From VXMT01 sp965204835 (GTDB lineage: Bacteria > Chloroflexota > Dehalococcoidia > UBA2979): DNA of 64,000 bases. Under the pieces are notes generated by a model. The model had not been told where the DNA came from and searched no databases. It worked only from the letters and a program-made list of their open reading frames with translations. The position numbers were made by a program, and so were the translations under genes. Where the stretch lies: the NCBI GenBank assembly GCA_965204835.1, contig OZ242017.1:2356001-2420000 (forward strand), written 5' to 3'. This document shows, piece after piece, positions 24,465 through 35,036 of this stretch (positions are counted from its first letter, which is position 1; every line of letters begins with the position of its first letter).

Positions 24465-25783
24465 CCACCGACACCCTTCCAGCCGAGACCTTCGCTCGAC
24501 GCCGCTCGCGGCTGATGCGACGCCTGCGAGCGGGCAGCGCCGCCATCTTCGCCGCGGGCCACGACGCGCTGCGCAACGGCGACGTCGAGCACCCCTACCG
24601 CCAGCCCTCGACGTTCTACTACCTCACCGGCTTCGATGAGCCCGACGCCGTCGCCGTGCTGCGGCCCGGCCACGACGAGCCGTTCGTGCTCTTCGTGCGC
24701 CCCTTCGACCCGGCCATGGCGATCTGGGTCGGCGCCCGCCTCGGCGTCGAAGGCGCCGTCGAGGATCTCGGCGCGGACGCCGCATACCCCATCGAGGAGC
24801 TGGAACAGCGCCTCCCGCAGCTCCTGGGGGGCGCGAGCACCGTCTACTACTCGCTCGGCAGCGAGGACCCCCTCGAGCGGCTGCTGCTACGCACCGTCGC
24901 GCAGCGCAGGGCGGCGGCGCAGGGCGGCGCGCGGCCCATCGAGGCGCTCATGGACCCGGCGCCGCTCGTGGCCGCGCAGCGCGTCATCAAGTCGCGCGAG
25001 GAGGTCGCCGCGCTGCAGAGCGCGATCGACATCACCGGCGCCGGCCTCGTGGCGGCGATGCGCGCGACGCGACCCGGCATGCACGAGTACGAGGTGCAGG
25101 CGATCCTCGAGTCCGAGTACCGCCGCCTCGGCTCCCCGCGCGACGGCTTCCCCTCGATCGTCGCGGCGGGCGAGAACGCCTGCACGCTGCACTACACCGC
25201 GAACCGCGCGGAGATGGCGCGCGACGAGTTGCTGCTGGTCGACACCGGCGCCGAGGTCGACTTCTACGGCGCCGACGTGACGCGCACCTACCCCGTCGAC
25301 GGCCGCTTCCGCGCCGCCGCCCGCGACGTGTACGAGCTGGTGCTGGAGGCGCAGGCGGAGGCGATCGCCCTCGTCCGGCCCGGCACTCGCTTCCACGACG
25401 TGCACGACAAGGCCGCCGAGGTGCTCACGCAGGGCCTGGTCGACCTCGGCGTGCTGTCCGGCGACCTCAGCAACCTGATCGAGGAGCGCGCGTTCGGTCC
25501 GTTCTTCATGCACGGCACCTCGCACTGGCTCGGGATGGACGTCCACGACGTCGGGCGCTACCGCGAGGGCGAGGAGTCGGTGGAGCTGCGGCCGGGCATG
25601 GTGCTGACGGTGGAGCCGGGACTCTACTTCGCACGTGGCATCCGCGGGGTGCCTCGACGCCTGCGCGGCATCGGCGTCCGCATCGAGGACGACGTGCTGG
25701 TCACGCGCGGCGGGTGCCGCGTGCTGTCCGGCGACATCCCGAAGCAGCCGGACGACCTCGAGGCAATCGTCGGGAGCGGGTAG
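24461..25783 (+). CDS. pepP: Xaa-Pro aminopeptidase (M24B)
   Basis: Dinuclear-metal peptidase removing N-terminal residues preceding Pro. The 440-residue protein has the N-terminal creatinase-like domain (STFYYLTGFDEPDAV) and the pita-bread catalytic domain with metal ligands in LLLVDTGAEVDFYGADVTRTY (Asp, Asp), FMHGTSHWLGMDVHDVG (His), LTVEPGLYF (Glu) and GIGVRIEDDVLV (Glu). It begins at the ATGA overlapping the nhaA stop. Cytoplasmic. Confidence 0.93.
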   Translation: MTTDTLPAETFARRRSRLMRRLRAGSAAIFAAGHDALRNGDVEHPYRQPSTFYYLTGFDEPDAVAVLRPGHDEPFVLFVRPFDPAMAIWVGARLGVEGAVEDLGADAAYPIEELEQRLPQLLGGASTVYYSLGSEDPLERLLLRTVAQRRAAAQGGARPIEALMDPAPLVAAQRVIKSREEVAALQSAIDITGAGLVAAMRATRPGMHEYEVQAILESEYRRLGSPRDGFPSIVAAGENACTLHYTANRAEMARDELLLVDTGAEVDFYGADVTRTYPVDGRFRAAARDVYELVLEAQAEAIALVRPGTRFHDVHDKAAEVLTQGLVDLGVLSGDLSNLIEERAFGPFFMHGTSHWLGMDVHDVGRYREGEESVELRPGMVLTVEPGLYFARGIRGVPRRLRGIGVRIEDDVLVTRGGCRVLSGDIPKQPDDLEAIVGSG

Positions 25784-25874
25784 TCACCGGCGGCCGCCAT
25801 TGCGCCGGATCCGCTAGCTCATTCCACCTCCCGCAGAAGCCCACAGGCCGGTATTGTTAACCTGCGTCTACACG

Positions 25875-25903
25875 TTGACAAACTTGGCCCGTCGATCTAG
25901 CGT
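25875..25903 (+). promoter_or_regulatory. Candidate promoter of nrdJ
   Basis: TTGACA (25875-25880), exactly 17 bases, TAGCGT (25898-25903): a consensus -35 with a weaker -10. It would give a leader of about 120 bases. Confidence 0.5.
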
Positions 25904-26000
25904 TGCATCCCCTGCGAGTTTATCGCGCACACGTACATGCGCGTGAACATTTGACCGCAGGAGCTGCCGCGGGGGTTCGGGCAGATACACCGATTCCAGG

Positions 26001-26028
26001 CTGGCCCCCGCCAGGAACCGAGGGGCCA
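26001..26028 (+). promoter_or_regulatory. Alternative hairpins at the nrdJ ribosome site
   Basis: TGGCCCC (26002-26008) pairs with GGGGCCA (26022-26028) directly before the ATG at 26031 and would hide the GAGGGG ribosome site. The overlapping CTGG/CCAG pair (26001-26004, 26011-26014) is mutually exclusive with it and would leave the site open. A CTGCC/GGCAG hairpin lies further upstream. No cobalamin-riboswitch landmarks are seen. Confidence 0.35.
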
Positions 26029-26030
26029 CC

Positions 26031-29810
<3,780 letters not shown>

Positions 29811-29823
29811 GGGGGCCTCAGTC

Positions 29824-30246
29824 ATGATGAAAACAACTGAGAACGTGCGGCGCTTGTCGGTCGTAGAGACAGCCCGGGTCCTCCGGCCCGTGCTCCGTCG
29901 CCACTTCCCGGGAGTCAAGTTCAGCGTGAGGTCGGAATCCTACGCGCACGGCGCGAGCATTACTGTCGCATGGTTTGGTGGGCCGTCACGTAACGCCGTG
30001 CGCGAAGTGACAAGCCAGTACGAGGGGGCTCACTTCGACGGCACTATCGACCTCATGACGTACCGCACACACTGGCTGTGCCCGGACGGAACGGTGGCCG
30101 TCGCTCATGATTCGGGCACGCTGGGATCCGGCGGGATCCTGCCGGCGGTCGACAACCGCGAACTCGCCCCGATGATCCGACAGGACGCGGAGTTGGTACG
30201 CCTCGGCGCGGACTTCATTCAGTGCGCGCGAGACGGTACGTATTAG
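29824..30246 (+). CDS. LPD29-like domain protein
   Basis: About 140 residues starting MMKTTENVRRLSVVETARVLRP. The central stretch (RPVLRRHFPGVKFSVRSESYAHGASITVAWFGGP then FDGTIDLMTY; cited by span) matches the Large Polyvalent protein-associated Domain 29, a module otherwise found in huge phage and plasmid proteins and as small stand-alone genes. It lies 14 bases after nrdJ but has no ribosome site as strong as its neighbours and a lower GC, so it is likely acquired. Role unknown. Confidence 0.65.
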   Translation: MMKTTENVRRLSVVETARVLRPVLRRHFPGVKFSVRSESYAHGASITVAWFGGPSRNAVREVTSQYEGAHFDGTIDLMTYRTHWLCPDGTVAVAHDSGTLGSGGILPAVDNRELAPMIRQDAELVRLGADFIQCARDGTY

Positions 30247-30291
30247 CCCGACACGCGGGTTGTATCCAACGCGCCGACTCCCCCCGTCCCG

Positions 30292-30714
30292 TCATGAGAG
30301 TGGGACGTTTTCTCGACGGGGCTCCGGAGCAGCCTGCGGAGTGCCGAGTCCGACGTAGAAGCTGATTGCGTTCGCAAGGTAGCGGTTCAGGCTCACTCCC
30401 TCGTGCTGCGCGAGCAGCGCCGCGCGCTCGTGGATCGAAGGGATGAGGCGTAACTCGATACGGCCCGAGTACTCCACCGCCCGCGACGGCGGCGGGACAT
30501 CGTGCCCGTCTTCGACCTCCACCGCCACCCACATCTCGATCGCCTCGTCCAGCATCTCCATCGCCTCTTGGGGCGTGTCTCCCGAGGAGTAGCAACCCGG
30601 CAGCTCAAGCACGCTCGTCGAGTACCTGCCGTCTTCCTCGCGCGTGAATAGTCGCGTGTACGGAGCAGCGACTGCCTCGCGCACCGCCTCATCGATCCTT
30701 GCGTCATCGCTCAC
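30292..30714 (-). CDS. HicB-like antitoxin, orphan
   Basis: About 140 residues. Residues 15-65 form the HicB RNase H-like fold (YTRLFTREEDGRYSTSVLELPGCYSSGDTPQEAMEMLDEAIEMWV, by span) and residues 85-125 a ribbon-helix-helix domain (RIELRLIPSIHERAALLAQHEGVSLNRYLANAISFYVG, by span). A GTG start at 30714 follows GAGGAGG by 6 bases; the ATG at 30729 lies within that ribosome site and is less likely. No HicA toxin (a short dsRBD-like protein) is found on either side, so this may be a solitary HicB. Confidence 0.8.
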   Translation of the reverse strand: MSDDARIDEAVREAVAAPYTRLFTREEDGRYSTSVLELPGCYSSGDTPQEAMEMLDEAIEMWVAVEVEDGHDVPPPSRAVEYSGRIELRLIPSIHERAALLAQHEGVSLNRYLANAISFYVGLGTPQAAPEPRRENVPLS

Positions 30715-30812
30715 CCGTCGCCTCCTCATGCCTGCCGCAATGGGCCAGAGGAGTTACAACGCGCCATGCAGCCCGAGAGTTACCTCCGAGGTGCACCCTC
30801 ACCGCCGGCGAG

Positions 30813-31370
30813 CTACCGGACTGTGCGCCGGCGGCGCGCCCAGCCGAGCGCCACGCTCGCGCCAACCGCCATCACCCCCGCGAGGACGTTGAAGACGATG
30901 TCGACCGGGTCGTAGACGCGGCTGGGGAGGAACCACTGGACGCCCTCGTCGACGGCACCGACGAGGGCCGTGGCGAGGATGGCGAGGAGCGCAGGCGCGG
31001 GCACGAGGCGGCCGTGGCTCGCACGCTCCGTGAGCGCCTCGTAGACGAAGACGGCCAGCACGCTGTACTCGATGAGATGGCTGCGCTCGACCGGGCTCGC
31101 GATGCGCATCAGCACCAGCAGGTAGACGACCGCGACACCCAGCGCCACGGCGACTTCGACGCCGCCGGGGCGGGCGCGCAGCCCCTGCGCCAGCACGGTC
31201 GCGCCCACCAGGGCCATCGCGCCGAGGAAGATCGCCCCTTCGAGCGCACCGCTCTCGCGTAGCACGCCCGCCACGGTGCTCCCGAAGAAGAGCGTCGAGT
31301 AGATGGCGACCACGACGGCCAGCGTCCACAGCCAGAGCCGACGCTCGCGCGAGGACGAGAACAGGGGCAT
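30813..31370 (-). CDS. VanZ-like membrane protein
   Basis: A 185-residue protein with about five membrane helices and the VanZ-family core IEYSVLAVFVYEAL...LVGAVDEGVQWFLPSRVYDPVDIVFNVLAG (by span, residues about 98-165). VanZ proteins confer low-level teicoplanin resistance in enterococci; most members have unknown roles in the envelope. Starts ATG 31370, divergent from metE. Confidence 0.8.
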   Translation of the reverse strand: MPLFSSSRERRLWLWTLAVVVAIYSTLFFGSTVAGVLRESGALEGAIFLGAMALVGATVLAQGLRARPGGVEVAVALGVAVVYLLVLMRIASPVERSHLIEYSVLAVFVYEALTERASHGRLVPAPALLAILATALVGAVDEGVQWFLPSRVYDPVDIVFNVLAGVMAVGASVALGWARRRRTVR

Positions 31371-31391
31371 ACCGGCGATTATCGAGGCGGA

Positions 31392-31405
31392 TCCGGGCGC
31401 CCGGA
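31392..31405. promoter_or_regulatory. Perfect 14-bp palindrome between vanZ-like gene and metE
   Basis: TCCGGGCGCCCGGA is an exact palindrome 94 bases before the metE start and 22 bases before the divergent VanZ-like ATG. It is suited to bind a dimeric regulator. A TACGAT -10-like site at 31442-31447 lies between it and metE. No T-box, SAM or B12 riboswitch features are seen in this leader. Confidence 0.35.
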
Positions 31406-31498
31406 AGGCAGTTCCGCGTAGCCCGCCACGACCGCCCGCGCTACGATCGCAGCACCGAACACAGCGAGCCCCGTCCCCACGCCCCGAGGAGCCCTCCC

Positions 31499-33799
31499 AT
31501 GGCCCTGTCCACCATCCCCGGCTATCCGCGCATCGGCGCGCGGCGCGAGCTCAAGCGCGCCGTCGAGGGCTACTGGGACGGGGACGTGGGACGCGAGGAG
31601 CTCGAGGAGACCGCGCGCGCGCTGCGCCTGGAGGCGTGGACGCGCATGCGCGACGCGGGGATCGACCTCATCCCCTCGAACACCTTCTCCTACTACGACC
31701 ACGTGCTCGACACGATCGCGATGGTCGACGCCGTGCCGCCACGCTACCGCAGCGGCGGTGACGGGGACCTCGACACCTACTTCGCCATGGCGCGCGGCGC
31801 GCAGAGCGAGGGCATCGACGTCACAGCGCTCGAGATGGTGAAGTGGTTCGACACGAACTACCACTACCTCGTCCCCGAGCTCTCGCCCGCCACCCGCTTC
31901 CGGCTCGCCAACCGCAAGCCGCTCGACGAGTACCTCGAGGCGCGCGCGGCGGGGATCGAGACGAAGCCCGTGCTGCTCGGCCCGGTCTCGTTCCTGCTGC
32001 TCGCCCGCGGCTTCGACGAGGACGGCAACCACGACGACGACTTCGACCTGCTCTCGCTGCTGCCGGGACTGCTCGATGTCTACGCCGAGGTGCTCGCGCT
32101 CCTCAACGAGGCGGGCGCGCAGTGGGTACAGCTCGACGAGCCGGTGCTCGTGCAGGACCGGTCGCCCGAGGAGCTCGCCGCGCTGACGCGCGCCTACGAG
32201 CGCCTCGCCGCCGCGGCCGGCTCGACGAAGCTGCTCGTGAACACCTACTTCGGCGACGTCGACGAGGCGTACCGCACACTCGCCGAGCTGCCGGTCGCCG
32301 CGATCGGGCTCGACCTCGTGCGCGGGCGGCGCAATCTCGGGCTGCTGCAGCGCTTCGGGCTGCCCGGCGGCAAGCACGTCGTGGCGGGCGTCGTCGACGG
32401 CCGCAACGTGTGGCTCAACGACCTCGGCGCCTCGCTCGCGACGCTGGGCGAGATCGGCGCGGCCGTCGGCGAGGACCGCGTCATCGTCGGCGCGTCGTGC
32501 TCGCTGCTGCACGTGCCGATCGAGCTCGACCTCGAGACCGACCTCGACCCCGAGCTGCGCTCGTGGCTCGCGTTCGCGAACCAGAAGATCGAGGAGGTCG
32601 CCGTCCTCGGCCGCGCGATCGAGGACCCCAACTCGGCAGCCGACGAGCTGGCGGCGAATCGCTCTGCCCTCGAGTCGCGCCGCAACTCGCCTCGCACGTA
32701 CAACCCGGCGGTGCGCGAGCGCGTAGCGTCGACCACGTCGGGCGACTACGACCGCGACGGGAGCGTCGAGGAGCGCCGCATGGCGCAGCGCACGCGCCTC
32801 GGTCTGCCGCCGTTCCCGACCACCACCATCGGCTCGTTCCCGCAGACGCCGGAGATCCGCCGCGAGCGGCGCCGCCACGCCAACGGGCGCATCACCGCCG
32901 AGGAGTACGAGGGCTTCCTGGAGGCCGAGATCGAGGACGTGATCCGGCTGCAGGAGCGCATCGGCCTCGACGTGCTCGTGCACGGCGAGTCGGAGCGCAA
33001 CGACATGGTCGAGTACTTCGGCGAGCAGCTCGATGGCTTCGCGTTCACGCGCTTCGGGTGGGTGCAGTCGTTCGGCTCACGCAACGTGAAGCCGCCGATC
33101 GTGTTCGGCGACGTGGCCCGTCCGGGCGCGATGACCGTGCGCTGGGCGACGTACGCCCAGTCGCTGACCGACCGCCCGGTGAAGGGCATGCTCACCGGCC
33201 CGGTGACGATCCTCAACTGGTCGTTCATCCGCGACGACCAGCCACGCTCGGAGACGTGCCGCCAGATCGCCCTCGCCATCCGCGACGAGGTCGTGGACCT
33301 CGAGGCGGCGGGCATCCCCATCATCCAGGTCGACGAGCCGGCGCTGCGCGAGGGCGTCCCGCTGCGCACGGCGGACTGGCCGGCATACCTGGGCTGGGCG
33401 GTGCCGTGCTTCCGGCTGGCGACGGCGGGGGTGCGCGACGACACGCAGATCCAGTCGCACATGTGCTACGTGCACCTCAGCGACGTGCTGGACGCGGTCT
33501 CCGACATGGAGGCCGACGTGATGCTGCTGTTCAACGCGCGCTCCGACGCGGAGAGCCTGGACGGCTTCCGTGACCGCGGCTACGACAAGGACCTCGGCCT
33601 CGGCGTCTACGACATCCACTCACCGCGCGTCCCGCCGACCGAGGAGATGGTCGGTCGCCTCGAGGAGGCTGCGGCGGTGATCGAGGCTGCGCACATGTGG
33701 GTGAACCCGGACTGCGGCCTCAAGACCCGTCGCTACGAGGAGACGGTGCCGTCGCTGGAGCACATGGTGGAGGCGGCTCGGCTGATGCGCGGCGAATAG
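31499..33799 (+). CDS. metE: Cobalamin-independent methionine synthase, atypical zinc site
   Basis: Transfers methyl from methyl-tetrahydrofolate polyglutamate to homocysteine. The 766-residue protein has the duplicated barrel: N-terminal IPGYPRIGARRELKRAVEGYW and C-terminal FPTTTIGSFPQTPEIRRERR...DVLVHGESERNDMVEYFGEQLDGFAFT (by span), IIQVDEPALRE, HSPRVPP and WVNPDCGLKTR. Zinc ligands His654 and Cys656 (SHMCYVH) and Cys739 are present, but the fourth, Glu665 in E. coli MetE (VITIETSRSD), aligns with Phe678 (VMLLFNARSD). The next residue Asn or water may substitute. Start ATG 31499 behind GAGGAGC. Confidence 0.93.
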   Translation: MALSTIPGYPRIGARRELKRAVEGYWDGDVGREELEETARALRLEAWTRMRDAGIDLIPSNTFSYYDHVLDTIAMVDAVPPRYRSGGDGDLDTYFAMARGAQSEGIDVTALEMVKWFDTNYHYLVPELSPATRFRLANRKPLDEYLEARAAGIETKPVLLGPVSFLLLARGFDEDGNHDDDFDLLSLLPGLLDVYAEVLALLNEAGAQWVQLDEPVLVQDRSPEELAALTRAYERLAAAAGSTKLLVNTYFGDVDEAYRTLAELPVAAIGLDLVRGRRNLGLLQRFGLPGGKHVVAGVVDGRNVWLNDLGASLATLGEIGAAVGEDRVIVGASCSLLHVPIELDLETDLDPELRSWLAFANQKIEEVAVLGRAIEDPNSAADELAANRSALESRRNSPRTYNPAVRERVASTTSGDYDRDGSVEERRMAQRTRLGLPPFPTTTIGSFPQTPEIRRERRRHANGRITAEEYEGFLEAEIEDVIRLQERIGLDVLVHGESERNDMVEYFGEQLDGFAFTRFGWVQSFGSRNVKPPIVFGDVARPGAMTVRWATYAQSLTDRPVKGMLTGPVTILNWSFIRDDQPRSETCRQIALAIRDEVVDLEAAGIPIIQVDEPALREGVPLRTADWPAYLGWAVPCFRLATAGVRDDTQIQSHMCYVHLSDVLDAVSDMEADVMLLFNARSDAESLDGFRDRGYDKDLGLGVYDIHSPRVPPTEEMVGRLEEAAAVIEAAHMWVNPDCGLKTRRYEETVPSLEHMVEAARLMRGE

Positions 33800-33814
33800 C
33801 GCCGGGCGACTCCG

Positions 33815-34057
33815 TCACGCAGGCCAGGACGAGCCTACCGACAGGCTCAGCCGGATCACGGCGATGATGATCGCCGTCGATATGCTCACAGCCCCCAGCG
33901 CGACGGCGAGCGTCCAGCCACCGAGCTGAATCAGAACCCGACGCGCGAGACGCTCCGCTCCTGCCTCGACAGCCGCTGCTGCGGGGAAGCCGAGCGAACC
34001 GTCGCCTCCGGGATCCCCGGTCAGCCCTGCTCGGCGGCGCTCGCGAGGCAACGTCAA
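33815..34057 (-). CDS. Small membrane protein, tandem duplicate
   Basis: About 80 residues from a TTG at 34057 that overlaps the TGA of the upstream copy (TTGA). The C-terminal part, ERLARRVLIQLGGWTLAVALGAVSISTAIIIAVIRLSL (by span), matches the neighbour almost residue for residue, including a membrane segment; the N-terminal part does not match the coiled-coil half and is Gly/Pro/Arg-rich. It is probably a decaying duplicate, possibly not functional. Confidence 0.5.
   Translation of the reverse strand: MTLPRERRRAGLTGDPGGDGSLGFPAAAAVEAGAERLARRVLIQLGGWTLAVALGAVSISTAIIIAVIRLSLSVGSSWPA
33842..33879. repeat. 38-bp direct repeat, copy 1
   Basis: Identical over 38 bases to 34060-34097. It encodes the end of the membrane segment of each duplicate. 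The 218-base offset equals the length of the duplicated unit, showing a recent tandem duplication. Confidence 0.8.
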
Positions 34058-34269
34058 CCCAGGCTCAGCCGGATCACGGCGATGATGATCGCCGTCGCGA
34101 CACCGACCACGCCGAGCGTCCAGGCACCGAGCCTGATGAGAATCCGATCTGCCGCAGCCTCGGCGACCTCGGCAGCAGCCACGCCGATCGCGTCGGCCTG
34201 TTCAGGCTCGAAGTCCGCGTCTTCACGCAGACGCCGCACGGCATGGATGATCCTGGTGGCGCTGCTCAT
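34054..34269 (-). CDS. DUF1640-like small coiled-coil/membrane protein
   Basis: A 71-residue protein: MSSATRIIHAVRRLREDADFEPEQADAIGVAAAEVAEAAADRILIRLGAWTLGVVGVATAIIIAVIRLSLG by span. The helix RRL-x-aGF-x-x-EQADAI and the terminal membrane segment follow the pattern of DUF1640 (CCDC90/MCUR1-like) proteins, which in bacteria are short, membrane-anchored coiled coils of unknown role, common in accessory regions. Upstream copy of the tandem pair. Confidence 0.6.
   Translation of the reverse strand: MSSATRIIHAVRRLREDADFEPEQADAIGVAAAEVAEAAADRILIRLGAWTLGVVGVATAIIIAVIRLSLG
34060..34097. repeat. 38-bp direct repeat, copy 2
   Basis: Second copy of the 38-base identity described at 33842-33879, inside the DUF1640-like gene. 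Confidence 0.8.
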
Positions 34270-34315
34270 GCGCCTATCCTACCAAAGAATGGTTATAACG
34301 TGCGGGATATTACGG

Positions 34316-34981
34316 TTAGTCGTCCCACACCCAGATGCGGTGCGCGGCCTCCAGGCCGAGGACCAGTTCGCGGCCGGCGAGCTCGATGGTCACGGTGCCG
34401 CGGTACGGGGCCACGTCCTGCACCGTGAACTCAACGCCGGGGCGGATGCCCTCGTCGTCGAAGAAGCGGAGGAGTTCCTCCTCCTCCTCGTACACCCGCT
34501 CGATCGTCGCGCGAGCGCCGCTCTCGAGGGAGGAGAGGCGCCGCCCGGAGAGCGGGTGGCCGTGGTCGGAGCCGGGGATCGGGTAGCCGAACGGCGAGAC
34601 GGTCGGCTCGCCGAGCCGTTCGACGATGAGCGGCTCGGTCACGTCGGAGATGGAGTGCTCCATGAGGTGCGCCTCCTCGTAGGCGCGCCACCACTCCAAC
34701 CCCAGCGTCTCCACGAGCAGGCACTCGGCGAGACGGTGACGCCGCACCATCTGCTCGGCGCGCTCGAACCCCGCCTTGCTGAGCGAGATGCGCTTGCGGC
34801 CGTCGATGTTGACGAGCCGGTCCCGGCGCAGCCGCGTGAGCATGCCGGCGACCGAGGCCGGCTTGATGCCCAGCCGTTCCGCGACGCGCGCGGCGATGAC
34901 CTCTTCCTGCTCGTCGTGCGAGATCCGGTAGATCGTCGTGAGCGCGTCGTCGGAGGCGACGTTCGTGACCTGTTTCGGCAT
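34316..34981 (-). CDS. DtxR/MntR-family metal-dependent transcriptional repressor
   Basis: A 221-residue regulator: N-terminal winged helix (ALTTIYRISHDEQEEVIAARVAERLGIKPASVAGMLTRLRRDRLV, by span), dimerisation/metal domain (EAHLMEHSISDVTEPLIVERLGEPTVSPFGYPIPG, by span, with the His/Glu ligands) and a C-terminal FeoA/SH3-like domain ending HRIWVWDD. Such proteins sense Fe2+ or Mn2+ and repress uptake genes; which metal cannot be told. ATG at 34981 follows GAGGAAG. Its targets are not evident here. Confidence 0.9.
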   Translation of the reverse strand: MPKQVTNVASDDALTTIYRISHDEQEEVIAARVAERLGIKPASVAGMLTRLRRDRLVNIDGRKRISLSKAGFERAEQMVRRHRLAECLLVETLGLEWWRAYEEAHLMEHSISDVTEPLIVERLGEPTVSPFGYPIPGSDHGHPLSGRRLSSLESGARATIERVYEEEEELLRFFDDEGIRPGVEFTVQDVAPYRGTVTIELAGRELVLGLEAAHRIWVWDD

Positions 34982-35036
34982 GGCTTCCTCGCGCCGATCC
35001 TCACACGTTCGCGCCCGCCTCGGCAACCCGTGGTGA

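Noticed and set aside
25784..26030. Cobalamin riboswitch upstream of nrdJ
   Set aside because: No B12-box landmarks; only simple hairpins are present.
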